NCBI GenBank assembly: GCA_030549855.1
Contig: JAUQQP010000018.1
Location: 1-39,064 of the forward strand
Direction: 5' to 3'
DNA: 39,064 bases
Source of the DNA: Cyanobacteriota bacterium SRBZ.bins.94.201705
GTDB taxonomy: Bacteria > Cyanobacteriota > Cyanobacteriia > Cyanobacteriales > Cyanobacteriaceae
This document shows, one piece after another, positions 1-8,814 of this stretch. The position numbers and the translations under genes were made by a program. The notes beneath the pieces are model-generated. The model saw only the letters and a program-made list of their open reading frames with translations. It searched no databases and was not told where the DNA came from. Positions within the stretch are counted from its first letter, which is position 1, and every line of letters starts with the position of its first letter.

Positions 1-202
1 AAGTTTACTTACAGCGGCGGGGAAATTTAGTCTTATCTCCTCCATACTGGATATAATATTTTCTAGCCCGTGACTACCAGTCGTGGCCATTTTTTCCTCT
101 TTTCCTTCTTCAAGAATTTCCCTGAAAAGGGGGGTTTGTGTGAGGGAGTTTGTGGTAGGCCTGGAGAATCTCGTTTTTGGTGTTTTTGGCGTTGACGGTC
201 AT
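1..202 (-). pseudogene. Coiled-coil family protein, second paralogue (5' part, frameshifted, runs off the left edge)
   Basis: An ATG at 202-200 follows an AGGAGG Shine-Dalgarno by about 8 bases and opens MTVNAKNTKNEILQAYHKL, an N-terminus I associate with a cyanobacterial coiled-coil protein family of unknown function. The frame then runs into a stop. Reading on after a one-base shift in the run of six C (six G on the plus strand, about 130) gives LFREILEEGKEEK, MATTGSHGLENII and SMEEIRLNFPAAVSKL, which looks like the continuation of the same protein to the window edge. Another ATG at 90 has an AGGA-type leader and could restart translation. The gene lies directly downstream of a decayed copy of the same family. 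It may be a pseudogene, a phase-variable tract or a sequencing error. Family assignment rests on sequence style, not on a search. Confidence 0.5.
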
Positions 203-231
203 TTTTTTTCCTCCTTGATTGTTAGTCGTAA

Positions 232-1123
232 TTATTGTGTTTTATCAAATGCTTTTAAGGCCAAGGTTTGTGTCTTCAATATGACTTCTTGTAACTTTTG
301 ATTTAGCGACTGCATCTGTTCATTTTGCTGTTGGATTTTAGCCTGAAGAGATTGGAGTCTAAACTCATAACCTTGTTTGACTGCTTCTCACTCCTTTTCC
401 CTCAGTATAGTCTTGTTTTCGTATTCTTTTTGTATCTCTTTGATAGCTTCACCACGGGCTTTATTAGTCTCAGTTTTAATAACTTCTTCAAAGGTGGCAA
501 TTTTCTGCTGATTGAGATTAAACTCTTCCCCTTGAAGTGCCAGGATAGTCTCCCCTTCTTTCCAATTTTTTTCCTTTTCTTCCTGAAGGTTTGCTATTTC
601 AATTTCTTTAATTATCTTTTTATTTCAGTATATATTTAATTGTGTTTTTATTGCCCATTTTGTTTCTGTTAAATTGTTGTTTTAGCTTCTGTTATTTTCT
701 CCACGAATTCCCTCTCTTCTTGTTGCCAGTGTTGACCGTCGGCGATATTCATCCTCTAATGCTTTTAGTTTTTCCTCAGCTTGCTGCTTGAAGACATATA
801 GACCGTCTGCCGCCAGGTTTATTTTAGTAATATTTTCCAACTCCCTCTGCTTAGCACAAATTGCCTTTCTTATTTCCCCCAAAATGTTCAACTCTGCTGA
901 CAAACGCTGAGAAACTTCCTAAATTGAATTGTTAAATTCCAGCTGAAGGGCGCCTATTCTGTTAACAATTTTATCCACAGTACATTCTGCACCATTGTGC
1001 AACAGTTTTCTTTCCTTTTGCCTCTCAATAAATTCCTCCCTGTTGACTACTTCTTTCTGTTTTTGCTGGCATTGTTCCAGGAAACTTTACTAGAGTTTCA
1101 TTGAAATTATGGGAATTTGACAT
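232..1123 (-). pseudogene. Decayed coiled-coil family gene, first paralogue
   Basis: Reading the minus strand from the ATG at 1123 gives MSNSHNFNETLVKF. After a one-base shift it continues as LEQCQQKQKEVVNREEFIER. An in-frame TAG near 921 interrupts it, and it resumes as EVSQRLSAELNILGEIRKAI and KQQAEEKLKALEDEY. A second frameshift near 740 leads to HWQQEEREFVEKITEAK. After several more stops there are further charged coiled-coil stretches (LQEEKEKNWKEGETI, TFEEVIKTETNKARGEAIKE, LQAKIQQQNEQMQSLNQKL) and a C-terminus ending ALKAFDKTQ before the stop at 232-234. Heptad-like, Lys/Glu/Gln-rich composition persists across all the breaks, so this is an inactivated long coiled-coil gene rather than intergenic noise. 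Function of the family is unknown to me. Open frames on the opposite strand here are shadows. Confidence 0.6.
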
Positions 1124-1413
1124 GAGAAGATTTTTTCCTTCAATAAGCCCTGACGCCATTATAGCATGTTATGAGTATCAAGGGGAAATTGTTAATATTT
1201 TTTCACGAGGTAATGAGCGGGGATTTATAAAAAAAGTGTTATAATGAAAGGAAAGGAGGCAGATTAAAAATATGTTTTCGCTGCTATTCTGTTTAGAATT
1301 ATTGCCTAATAGCTGCCAAAGCAAATGCCAGTAGGAGAAAGGCAAAACACTGGAAATTGTGTTTGGCTTAAAGGGAGAAATGAGAGGCAGCCACAATAGA
1401 AGAGACACTGAGT
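1124..1413. other. Intergenic region with a promoter-like box and a 20-codon open frame
   Basis: No established gene. A TATAAT box lies at 1240-1245 on the plus strand, then GGAGG at 1255-1259 and an ATG at 1272 that opens 20 codons (MFSLLFCLELLPNSCQSKCQ) before a stop. The distance from GGAGG to ATG is 12 bases, longer than usual, and I recognise no family, so coding is doubtful. Confidence 0.25.
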
Positions 1414-2271
1414 TTAAGAGGCAATTTTCATACTAATATCCAACCAGGAAGCGCGTGTAATAAAGGCACTAGTGGAGATATAATCAACACCAGTAGAGGC
1501 TATCTGTCTGATATTGTCGAGACGCACGTTGCCAGAGGCTTCAATTTTGATATGGGGATTGTGTTGGCGAATAAAGGCAACAGCCTCCCTCATTTCTTCT
1601 ATCCCCATATTATCCAACATGATAATATCTGCGCGGTTTTCCACTGCCTCTTTCACCTGGAGGAGGTTATTTGTTTCCACCTCGATGGCGAGGGGATAAG
1701 GCATCTGTTTTCTGACTAAAGCAATAGCCTGGGGGATACCACCAGCTGCCTGGATATGATTGTCCTTGATCATGATAGCATCATCCAAACCGAGACGGTG
1801 ATTGAGGGCACCACCTACGCGAGAGGCGTATTTTTCCAGGATTCGTAACCCGGGGGTAGTTTTTCTGGTGTCTACCAGTTGAGTAGGATAGTCGGCGATA
1901 GCGGCAACGTATTGTCTAGTGGCGGTGGCAATGCCACTGAGTCGCATAACAAGGTTTAAGGCTAGTCTTTCACCGGTGAGTAAGGCAGAGACTTTCCCCT
2001 CACAGGTAAAAATAATACTACCCTTCTCCTTCTTTTCCCCCTCTTCTGCTAGTATTTCACACCTAACCGTGTCATCCAACAGACGAAATACTCTTTCGGC
2101 TATAGGTAAACCGGCAATTATTCCCTCCTCCTTTAACACCCAATATGCCTTGCCTCTCTTGTTGTCGCCAAAAATACTATCAGTGGTATGGTCACCTCTG
2201 CCAATATCCTCTAACAGCCATTGTCGCAGGAGATTGTCTAGAATCAGGGGGTGAGGCAAAGAATAATTCAT
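1414..2271 (-). CDS. nadC: Nicotinate-nucleotide pyrophosphorylase (quinolinate phosphoribosyltransferase)
   Basis: The enzyme converts quinolinate and PRPP to nicotinate mononucleotide, CO2 and PPi, the entry of de novo NAD synthesis, in the cytosol. The 285 residues match the family length. Visible signatures are the N-terminal LLEDIGRGDHTT, the central VDTRKTTPGLR phosphoribosyl-binding motif, HRLGLDDAIMIKDNHI with the active-site Lys and His, IMLDNM and the late EASGNV glycine motif that closes the TIM-barrel-like domain. The start at 2271 is chosen because the family N-terminus follows immediately. It is on the minus strand downstream of an aminotransferase gene with a 55-bp gap, so the two may share a transcript. 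Nothing in the sequence looks truncated. Confidence 0.95.
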   Translation of the reverse strand: MNYSLPHPLILDNLLRQWLLEDIGRGDHTTDSIFGDNKRGKAYWVLKEEGIIAGLPIAERVFRLLDDTVRCEILAEEGEKKEKGSIIFTCEGKVSALLTGERLALNLVMRLSGIATATRQYVAAIADYPTQLVDTRKTTPGLRILEKYASRVGGALNHRLGLDDAIMIKDNHIQAAGGIPQAIALVRKQMPYPLAIEVETNNLLQVKEAVENRADIIMLDNMGIEEMREAVAFIRQHNPHIKIEASGNVRLDNIRQIASTGVDYISTSAFITRASWLDISMKIAS

Positions 2272-2326
2272 AAAAAGTAGACGACAAGATTTAGTTGGAA
2301 AGGGTGAAGCATTTACCTAAGAGAGT

Positions 2327-3505
2327 TTAACAGGTTTTTTGGTGGAAGAGGGCGATTTTAGCTACTGCCTCTGCCAGGATTTCTGGTGGTTGTACTAAGG
2401 CAAATCTAACATACCCTTCGCCATGTTTTCCAAAACCCGCACCCGGCGACAGGGCTACACCTGTTTCTTTTAGTAGTTCAACACAGTATTGAATGGAGTT
2501 TTGTTGCCAAGGAGGTAACAGTTTTGCCCAAACATATAGGGTAGCAGGGGGAAGAGGAACTTGCCAACCAATTTTAGCTAATTCTGATACCAAGAAGTCT
2601 CGTCTTTCTCTGTATATTCTCACCGTTTCTGCTACACATTGTTGAGAGGATGTCAATGCGGTAATTGCCCCCTGTAAAATTCCCCTATATTGGTTGAAAT
2701 CCACTATTGATTTTATCTTTCTCAAGGCAGCTATTAATTGGGAATTGCCAATAGCAAAACCTATTCTAAACCCCCCCATATTGTAAGATTTTGAGAAAGT
2801 GAAAAACTCTATAGATATTTCCTTATTTTTGTCCACTTCCAACACAGAAACTGGTCTTTCCTCCCCAAAGTATATGTCCATATAGGGGAAATCATGGACT
2901 AGAATCAAATTATGCTTCTTACAGAAAGCCACTGCTTCCTCAAAAAAACTGCGAGGGGCAATGGCAGTGGTAGGGTTGTGGGGGTAGCTTAAAATCATCA
3001 ATTTTGCCTTAGCTAAAACTGCCTCTGGAATATGGGCAAATTGGGGTAAAAAATTATTCTCTTCTAACAGAGGCATAGCATAAACTTGTCCACCAGCCAG
3101 ATATACACCACCGGCATGGGAGGGATAACCTGGGTCTAAAGTAAGGGCATAATCGCCTGGATTTATAACAGCTAGGGGAAAATGGGCAGTACCTTCTTGG
3201 GAACCGATCAAGGGCAATACTTCTGTTTCCCAGTCCACAAAATTGCCGAATCTTTTTTGATACCAAGAAGCCACAACTTTTCTAAATTCTGCTGTACCTC
3301 CGTGCAAAAGATAACGATGATTCTCAGGATTGTGGAGGGATTTTTCAATGGTTTCAATTATGTGTTTTGCTGTGGGCAAATCCGCTGAACCAAGGGAAAG
3401 ATCAATTATTTTTTCCCCCCGATTTATTATCTCTGTCTTTGCCCTATCCATGTCGGCAAAAACATTTTTTTCAAGGAATCTAATTCTCTCTGATAAAGCC
3501 AGCAT
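2327..3505 (-). CDS. PLP-dependent class I/II aminotransferase (aspartate/LL-diaminopimelate aminotransferase-like)
   Basis: A fold-type I aminotransferase of 392 residues. The N-terminal half shows the substrate-binding region IIDLSLGSADLP, GSQEGTAHFPLA (phosphate-binding turn), DPGYPSHAGGVYLAGG and the SYPHNPTTA loop. The internal-aldimine lysine is in FTFSKSYNMGGFRIGFA at roughly residues 235-251, and the C-terminal domain carries the conserved Arg in GEGYVRFAL. In cyanobacteria such proteins are usually annotated as aspartate or LL-diaminopimelate aminotransferases; I cannot fix the substrate from sequence alone, so no symbol is given. The start at 3505 follows an AGGGGA-type ribosome-binding sequence. 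Upstream of nadC on the same strand. Confidence 0.85.
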   Translation of the reverse strand: MLALSERIRFLEKNVFADMDRAKTEIINRGEKIIDLSLGSADLPTAKHIIETIEKSLHNPENHRYLLHGGTAEFRKVVASWYQKRFGNFVDWETEVLPLIGSQEGTAHFPLAVINPGDYALTLDPGYPSHAGGVYLAGGQVYAMPLLEENNFLPQFAHIPEAVLAKAKLMILSYPHNPTTAIAPRSFFEEAVAFCKKHNLILVHDFPYMDIYFGEERPVSVLEVDKNKEISIEFFTFSKSYNMGGFRIGFAIGNSQLIAALRKIKSIVDFNQYRGILQGAITALTSSQQCVAETVRIYRERRDFLVSELAKIGWQVPLPPATLYVWAKLLPPWQQNSIQYCVELLKETGVALSPGAGFGKHGEGYVRFALVQPPEILAEAVAKIALFHQKTC

Positions 3506-3792
3506 TGTCCCCTAGAAAATATCCCCAAATTACGGCCACTTAGCTAACAAAAAACAACATAAAGGGCCCCTGTGATTACCCCCTCCCTCGCCACGCTGTC
3601 AACCATGTCCATTGGCCAGGATGAAATCTATTATGCCCTTTTTTGGAAAAATCTTCGGAGGCAATTTTTATTTGCCCGTCTGGTGATATTGTACCACAAA
3701 AAGGGAGGGTGGGGGGAGATGGGTATGGAAAGAAAAGGATGTGCCTCTTATTCCCACCTCCTGTTTTATGCTAATCCTATAGTATCACGCCC

Positions 3793-4116
3793 TTAAATGG
3801 CACCTTCAACAAATTCCTTGAGTTTGTCTCTGCCGATAGCACCTTCGTAACTTTTGATAATCTGGCCTCCTTTAAAAAGTCTTAAGGCAGGCACCCCTTC
3901 AACCCTACAGAAGGCTACACTTTCAGGGTTGGGGTCTACTTCTAATTTTACCACCTTGAGACGGGGGGCATAAGTTTCGGCCAGCCAGTTGATGGAAGGG
4001 GAAACAAGACGACAAGGGCCACACCAAGGGGCCCAAAAATAGGCCAAAACTGGTTTATTTTCCTCTAAAACCTCGTTTTTAAACTGAGAATCGTTAATTT
4101 CTCTCACCTGACTCAT
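3793..4116 (-). CDS. Thioredoxin
   Basis: A small cytosolic dithiol-disulfide oxidoreductase of 107 residues. The active site is WCGPC at residues 31-35, preceded by the classic FWAPW strand-turn, with the cis-proline in EGVPALRLF near residue 74 and the terminal helix GRDKLKEFVEGAI. The start is placed at the ATG at 4116 because AGGAG lies about 8 bases upstream. An upstream in-frame GTG at 4134 would itself overlap that ribosome-binding site and is less likely. In phototrophs such proteins carry electrons from ferredoxin- or NADPH-thioredoxin reductase to target enzymes; which reductase feeds this one cannot be told. A hairpin followed by T-rich sequence lies about 90 bp upstream. Confidence 0.93.
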   Translation of the reverse strand: MSQVREINDSQFKNEVLEENKPVLAYFWAPWCGPCRLVSPSINWLAETYAPRLKVVKLEVDPNPESVAFCRVEGVPALRLFKGGQIIKSYEGAIGRDKLKEFVEGAI

Positions 4117-4202
4117 GATTGATAACTCCTGCACCCTACGGACAGTTCAAAGGATGGGGGAAATACTTATTATCCATCATAAGGGGGATAGAGAAAATGG
4201 GT

Positions 4203-4240
4203 GGAAAAATAATAGAGACGCCAGGGTAAAAACGTCTCTA
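4203..4240 (-). terminator. Hairpin with T-rich tail upstream of thioredoxin
   Basis: A perfect 8-bp inverted repeat, TAGAGACG (4213-4220) and CGTCTCTA (4233-4240), encloses a 12-base loop. On the minus strand it is followed by TTATTTTT, the form of an intrinsic terminator. It ends about 90 bp before the thioredoxin start, so it would terminate a transcript coming from 4.4 kb (possibly a small RNA) or act as a leader attenuator. Confidence 0.45.
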
Positions 4241-5908
4241 AAGTGGGCATCAGGTATTAGGTACTTCCATTGATTGTAGCAAAAGCCTGAAAAATCTAGT
4301 AATATTCTCCTGGTTTTTTTGGCATAAAACCCACTAGCCTTACCCAAAAACTTTATATTCAAAAATACGAATAGTAATTCAATACATTGTGACAATACAG
4401 GGAGACAAAAAAACGTCAGGTGGGGCTTGAAAATATCCCGGGAGTTTGTTATCTCGGCCACAGACATTTAGCAACAAGAAAAAGTTGGTTTTTGCGGCGA
4501 GATTTATATGGGTAATCGAAGGGAAGGAGGAAAGGATTCCAGAGACGATTATAGAAGGAGGGAGGTGTTATCTCACAGACATAGTAATGCGGCCAACAGA
4601 TACAAAAAAGTACCAAAGATTGTCGAATTACTGGAAAATCCTCGAGGGAGATATGAAGGCAGTTTTGGGGGAAGATGGAGTAGACAACAGGAAATTACTT
4701 GGCGGGGTAAATTAGGGGTTAACGTGGGGGGAAGTGGTTGAAATCAAAGTAAAAACAACAGAAAAATAAAGGCTGAAATAAATTAATTTCTTTAGGAGGC
4801 GGCGGTTACGCTAAAAAAAGCCAGTGGCGTTTATATTATCTCCGATTTTTAGAAACAACAGGCAATGCATTTCCTATCGGAAGAGATATTACAGGTATTT
4901 TTTGGTAGTGAAAACAACCAATGAGGGTGGGGCTTATCCTTGGGGCAGTTTGTGGAAGAAAAACTCTTAGCCAAAAGGCACATGTTGGAAACACGAAAAG
5001 ACTTTGATTTTGGATATACCCCGGGTTGGATATGCCATGGATGGAGCATGAAAACTAACAGTGTAATTAGAAGTCTTGGAGTTTAGCAAGGCAAGCAAAA
5101 AAATGCCGAATATTATTCCTACTATGCCAGTAAAATTGCCACTGTTGTAGTAAGATAGCCGATAGGGATTAGGTAATAGAACAAGATATATTTTAACTGG
5201 TAAACAGTTTGGAGTTGATGGCAGGATGATTTGATAGGGAATAACTGGAGGACAAAAGATGACATTGGGCTAAAATTATAAAAAAAAAAGAGAATAACCA
5301 GTGGATGATGATAAAGGTAATTGGCAGCGGAAATGGACAGTAACGCAGGAATACGGGCAAGATAAAACGACACCAGAAGATGATTGTAATTTCAACAATT
5401 TAACTGTCATTCAGAAGTAAATTGGTAAGTGCATCTTTGTAAAGACTATGAATAAAAATACCAGTCATCGGGATGCATACGGCCATGCCTATATTTACTA
5501 CTCCCCTAGGGTTTAGGGGGAAGAAGGACTAGAAATAAAAATCTCACTCCCTCATTCAAATACGTCATGCTAATCTTTACAATTCCCCCAGCATAAGTCT
5601 AGGAGAAAAAAACATAGGCTATAGGTGATAAAACCTCCTACAATTCCCAGTTGTATATGGCTGGGAGAAATGTCTAAAATTCTGATATATCTCCCCGAGA
5701 TAGAAAAAATTAGCCAATTATGATGTATTCCTCTAGGTAAAAAAAAAGAGTTAATTAGGGGATTAGGTCAACGGCTTATCACTTATTCTAAAGACGGGCT
5801 AACTGCTGAGAATATATGCAGAAATATCTCCTGAAATTTGGGAGTAATTAACTGGGAGAACCTCAAACATGTTATAATGGACAGTAATTAGAATTCAGGC
5901 ATTAGAAA
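4241..5908. other. Gene-poor stretch with possible gene relics and hairpins
   Basis: About 1.7 kb with no gene I can support. A frame on the plus strand from ATG 4865 to TAG 5086 has one internal TGA (4922) and protein-like content (HFLSEEILQVFFGSENN; LAKRHMLETRKDFDFGYTPG), suggesting a relic. Another short stretch near 5746-5830 reads ELIRGLGQRLITYSKDGLTAENI before a stop. Hairpins include CCCCTA/TAGGGG at 5503-5519 and a TTCCCAG/CTGGGAG stem near 5645-5671. Short open frames at 4.45-4.74 kb show no recognisable family. Confidence 0.4.
5873..5878 (+). promoter_or_regulatory. Candidate -10 box of the methyltransferase gene
   Basis: A perfect TATAAT lies 31 bases before the methyltransferase ATG. 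I see no convincing -35 hexamer at the usual distance, so this is a -10-only prediction. Confidence 0.4.
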
Positions 5909-6526
5909 ATGGAAAAAATATCGAAGTTTGACCTAGTAGCTGCAAGTTGGGACGAAAACCCTGTGAGGATTAGTTTGGCCAAAGCAGTGTCGGAGGGAGT
6001 GAGAAAATTTATCCCCCTAAGAAGGGAATTTAAACTGTTAGACTTCGGCAGTGGCACAGGGCTAGTCTCATTTTTCTTGGCAGAAAACGTGGGAGAGATA
6101 ATAGGTGTAGATACCTCGGAGAAAATGGTAGAAGTATTTAACCAAAAGGCGAAAGAGAATAATATAAACGCCGTGGCTTATTACATGGATTTGTCACAGG
6201 AGGAGTTGGAGAATAATTTTGACGTTGTAGTCAGTAGCATGACTTTTCACCACATAAAATACCCGGTAAATATGCTAAAAAAACTGTACAGATACCTAAA
6301 AAAAGGGGGTTATATAGCAGTGGCAGATTTGGCGAAAGAAGATGGAACATTCCATGAAGACAACGAGGGAGTTGAACATTTTGGCTTTGAGACAAAGGAG
6401 ATGGAAAAATTCTTCCAAGAAGCGGGATTTGATGAGATAAAATGTGAGGAGATTTATGTGGTAGAAAAAGAGAGGGGAGGAAGAAAAAAAGAATACCCAA
6501 TATTTATCATGGTGGGAAGAAAATAA
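5909..6526 (+). CDS. Class I SAM-dependent methyltransferase
   Basis: A 205-residue cytosolic methyltransferase of unknown substrate. The Rossmann-type core is clear: motif I LLDFGSGTGLVSFFLAE at about residues 43-59, the acidic strand IIGVDTSEKMVEVF (motif II), FDVVVSSMTFHHI (motif IV), then LKKGGYIAVADL (motif V/VI). The C-terminal segment contains FFQEAGFDEIKCEEIYV. The overall form resembles UbiE/methyltransf_11-type proteins. It stands alone: a gene-poor region lies upstream and a purine-rich spacer precedes sepF. It is Lys/Glu-rich with lower GC than the neighbouring genes, compatible with but not proof of recent acquisition. Confidence 0.85.
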   Translation: MEKISKFDLVAASWDENPVRISLAKAVSEGVRKFIPLRREFKLLDFGSGTGLVSFFLAENVGEIIGVDTSEKMVEVFNQKAKENNINAVAYYMDLSQEELENNFDVVVSSMTFHHIKYPVNMLKKLYRYLKKGGYIAVADLAKEDGTFHEDNEGVEHFGFETKEMEKFFQEAGFDEIKCEEIYVVEKERGGRKKEYPIFIMVGRK

Positions 6527-6913
6527 GGGCCTTTGAATAAACCAAAAGGGTAAGATTGAGGGAGGAAAAACTCATTGTAAGACAAGGGGAGGAAAATAAT
6601 ACAAAGGGAAGGAAAGCGGCATAACACAGAAGGAGTATAGGAATTATCCTCCCAGAGGGGAAAAATATTTGGGGATAAAAAGAGCAAAAAGGAGGTACCA
6701 TAGAAACAAAGGGTTTAAAAGCAGTAAACGGAGAGAAGAAAATGCCCGGGGAGAATATGACAAAAACCTAGTAGAGAAAAAAACATTGACAAGTAGACAG
6801 AGAAACCTAGGTTTTACTGGAGAAAATAGAGTAAAGGACATATAGCAATGGGGAAAGGGTTTATACTATCATACTAGAGTCGTTAGGAATTAGAGGGAAG
6901 GAAAGAGAAAAAA
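6527..6913. other. Purine-rich spacer upstream of sepF
   Basis: No gene is visible. The plus strand is strongly A/G-rich. Candidate promoter elements are a TTGACA at 6786-6791 without a well-spaced -10, and a TATACT at 6862-6867 about 47 bases before the sepF start. Open frames on the minus strand have the Phe/Leu/Pro/Ser-rich composition expected of a polypyrimidine strand and are not considered genes. Confidence 0.4.
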
Positions 6914-7564
6914 GTGAGCAACTTCCTAGGAAAACTAAAAGATATTATCGGCGGAGGACAAGAAGATTTCCAATACTACGAACAGGAAATCGAGAGTATG
7001 ACAAACCCGGAGACATCAACAAAAGAGGGGAAATCGGAGGCGGTAGTGGAGAGTGGGGGGGAAATGCCAACCGCTGCAGCCTCAACTATCCGTCGTCGTC
7101 GTGGCAGGGAGAATCAGAAACCAGAGGGTTACCCCTCCCCTTCCTACCTAGATAGTAGTCATGAGACTGCTGTTTCTAGTTTCCCTAACAATGTAATTGG
7201 TATGCCTGGAGTTAATAATATGGTAGCCGAGGTAGTAGTAATAGAGCCCCACTCCTTTGACGAAATTCCCCAGGTAATTCAAACTCTAAAGGAGCAAAGG
7301 TGTGTGGTATTAAACCTTAATGTAATGGAACCAGAAGAAGCGCAAAGGGCGGTAGACTTTGTAGCAGGAGGCACCTATGCTATTGATGGACACCAGGAAA
7401 GGATAGGGGAAAGCATTTTCCTGTTTACTCCTAGGAATGTGAAGGTAAGCACCATTACAGGGAAGTCATACCCCAACCGTAAGGGGGGATTTGCGTCAGA
7501 GGGGTTGAAGACGCCCATGACGGAATCCTTTTGGGATGAAAGAGGTATAGGCAGTCTGAGTTAG
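6914..7564 (+). CDS. sepF: Cell division protein SepF (Cdv2/YlmF family)
   Basis: SepF anchors and organises the FtsZ ring at the inner membrane. The 216-residue protein has the family N-terminus [13 protein letters not shown] (short amphipathic membrane-binding helix), a disordered Ser/Pro/Glu-rich linker to about residue 115, and the C-terminal SepF domain: [58 protein letters not shown] and FTPRNVKV. The start is a GTG at 6914, chosen because the typical N-terminus begins there; an AGGAAAGAG purine stretch precedes it. proC follows after 10 bases, the pairing commonly seen in cyanobacteria, so they are almost certainly co-transcribed. Confidence 0.94.
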   Translation: MSNFLGKLKDIIGGGQEDFQYYEQEIESMTNPETSTKEGKSEAVVESGGEMPTAAASTIRRRRGRENQKPEGYPSPSYLDSSHETAVSSFPNNVIGMPGVNNMVAEVVVIEPHSFDEIPQVIQTLKEQRCVVLNLNVMEPEEAQRAVDFVAGGTYAIDGHQERIGESIFLFTPRNVKVSTITGKSYPNRKGGFASEGLKTPMTESFWDERGIGSLS

Positions 7565-7574
7565 AGGGAAGAAA

Positions 7575-8378
7575 GTGTCTTTTGCTTTGGGTGTCATTGG
7601 CGGGGGAGTGATGGCGGAGGCTATTATTTCCCGCCTTCTGGAAAAAAACCTCTATGGGGGGGATAGTATCATTATAGGCGAACCCCTGGCAGAACGTCGT
7701 CAGTGGTGGCAAAACAGCTATAAGGTAGCCGTCACGGAAGATAACCAGAGGGTATTAGCAGAATCAGAAATAATCCTATTGGCTATCAAACCACAGAATC
7801 TGAAGGAGGTGGTAGCCAGTATAAGACTAGAGGATACAACCAATCGTCCTCTGGTGGTGTCAATTTTGGCGGGGGTTTCCCTCAAAAAACTAGGGGAGAG
7901 TTTTCCGGGTTTGCCCCTCGTAAGGGTTATGCCCAATACCCCGGCAGTGGTAGGAGAAGCCATGACGGCTATCACTGCCAATGAACTAGTCTCCCCGCTA
8001 CAGTTGCAACAAGTAAGAGCTATGTTTGAGGCTATTGGGGAGGTGGTGGAAATCCCAGAATACCTGATGGATGCAGTAACCGGCCTATCTGGCTCAGGCC
8101 CCGCCTTTGTGGCTATAATGATAGAGGCTTTAAGTGATGGGGGAGTAGCCGCGGGATTGCCCAGACAAATGGCCTTAGATTTGGCCATCCAAACCGTCTT
8201 GGGTACAGCTACTCTCCTGAAACTCAAAAAACTACATCCAGCTATATTAAAAGACCAAGTGAGTAGCCCAGGGGGTACTACTATTGCCGGGGTGATGGAA
8301 TTGGAAAACAGGGGATTCCGGGGGGCTGTAGCCTCTGCGGTTATGGCAGCCTACAAAAAAGCCCGTGATGGCTTTTAG
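7575..8378 (+). CDS. proC: Pyrroline-5-carboxylate reductase
   Basis: It catalyses the last step of proline synthesis, NAD(P)H-dependent reduction of 1-pyrroline-5-carboxylate. The 267 residues show the N-terminal Rossmann motif LGVIGGGVMAEAI, the VMPNTPAVVGEAMTA loop, and the dimerisation/active-site region AVTGLSGSGPAFVAIMIEAL with HPAILKDQVSSPGGTTIAG near the C-terminus, the P5CR signature. The start is a GTG at 7575, 10 bases after the sepF stop and preceded by GGGAAGAAA. It ends one base before the convergent queF stop, so there is no room for an independent terminator between the two. Confidence 0.96.
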   Translation: MSFALGVIGGGVMAEAIISRLLEKNLYGGDSIIIGEPLAERRQWWQNSYKVAVTEDNQRVLAESEIILLAIKPQNLKEVVASIRLEDTTNRPLVVSILAGVSLKKLGESFPGLPLVRVMPNTPAVVGEAMTAITANELVSPLQLQQVRAMFEAIGEVVEIPEYLMDAVTGLSGSGPAFVAIMIEALSDGGVAAGLPRQMALDLAIQTVLGTATLLKLKKLHPAILKDQVSSPGGTTIAGVMELENRGFRGAVASAVMAAYKKARDGF

Positions 8379-8379
8379 A

Positions 8380-8802
8380 CTATCCCTCCCCAGCCTTGAA
8401 CCCCGGTTTGGTATATTTAACAGTTACAACAGTGTGGACATTACCGCGAGGGTTGAAGTCTCCCTTGATGGTAACATAGAGGGGGTCGGCCACGGCCACA
8501 AAATCGTCTAGAATCTGGTTAACCGCCTCCTCGTGGGAAATGTAACGGTCGCGGTAACTGTTAATATATAGTTTCAAGGCCTTTAATTCTACCACCTTTT
8601 GGTCTGGGCAGTAGTTGATGTGAATGGTGGCAAAGTCTGGGTAGCCGGAAAAAGGACACTTACAGGTGAACTCTGGTAGAGTAATATCGATGTCGTATAT
8701 CCTACCAGGACGGGGATTGGGGAAGGTTATCAACTGCCCCTCTATAATTGCCCTTTCCCCGTATTTCATTTCCTTGGTTTCCTTGGTTTGACTGTCAGAC
8801 AT
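8380..8802 (-). CDS. queF: NADPH-dependent 7-cyano-7-deazaguanine (preQ0) reductase
   Basis: QueF reduces the nitrile of preQ0 to the amine preQ1 in queuosine tRNA-modification synthesis. The 140-residue unimodular (short) form is of the type used by Bacillus and cyanobacteria. Catalytic Cys49 in [10 protein letters not shown] and Asp56, seven residues later, match the spacing of the known thioimide-forming Cys and the Asp. The diagnostic QueF motif is [13 protein letters not shown], and [12 protein letters not shown] follows. Twelve bases downstream of tig on the same strand, so probably an operon with trigger factor. Confidence 0.96.
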   Translation of the reverse strand: MSDSQTKETKEMKYGERAIIEGQLITFPNPRPGRIYDIDITLPEFTCKCPFSGYPDFATIHINYCPDQKVVELKALKLYINSYRDRYISHEEAVNQILDDFVAVADPLYVTIKGDFNPRGNVHTVVTVKYTKPGFKAGEG

Positions 8803-8814
8803 TTTCCTCAGCCG

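Noticed and set aside
325-639. 104-codon Phe/Leu-rich plus-strand frame that looks like a membrane protein
   Set aside because: It is the complement of Lys/Glu-rich coiled-coil coding sequence, which always produces Phe/Leu/Ser-rich shadows.
4446-4741. Two overlapping plus-strand frames of 77 and 89 codons
   Set aside because: Neither has a clear start signal or recognisable motif, and they contradict each other in frame; treated as possible relic sequence only.
7718-8227. 169-codon minus-strand frame inside proC
   Set aside because: Antisense shadow of proC; no family resemblance or ribosome-binding site.
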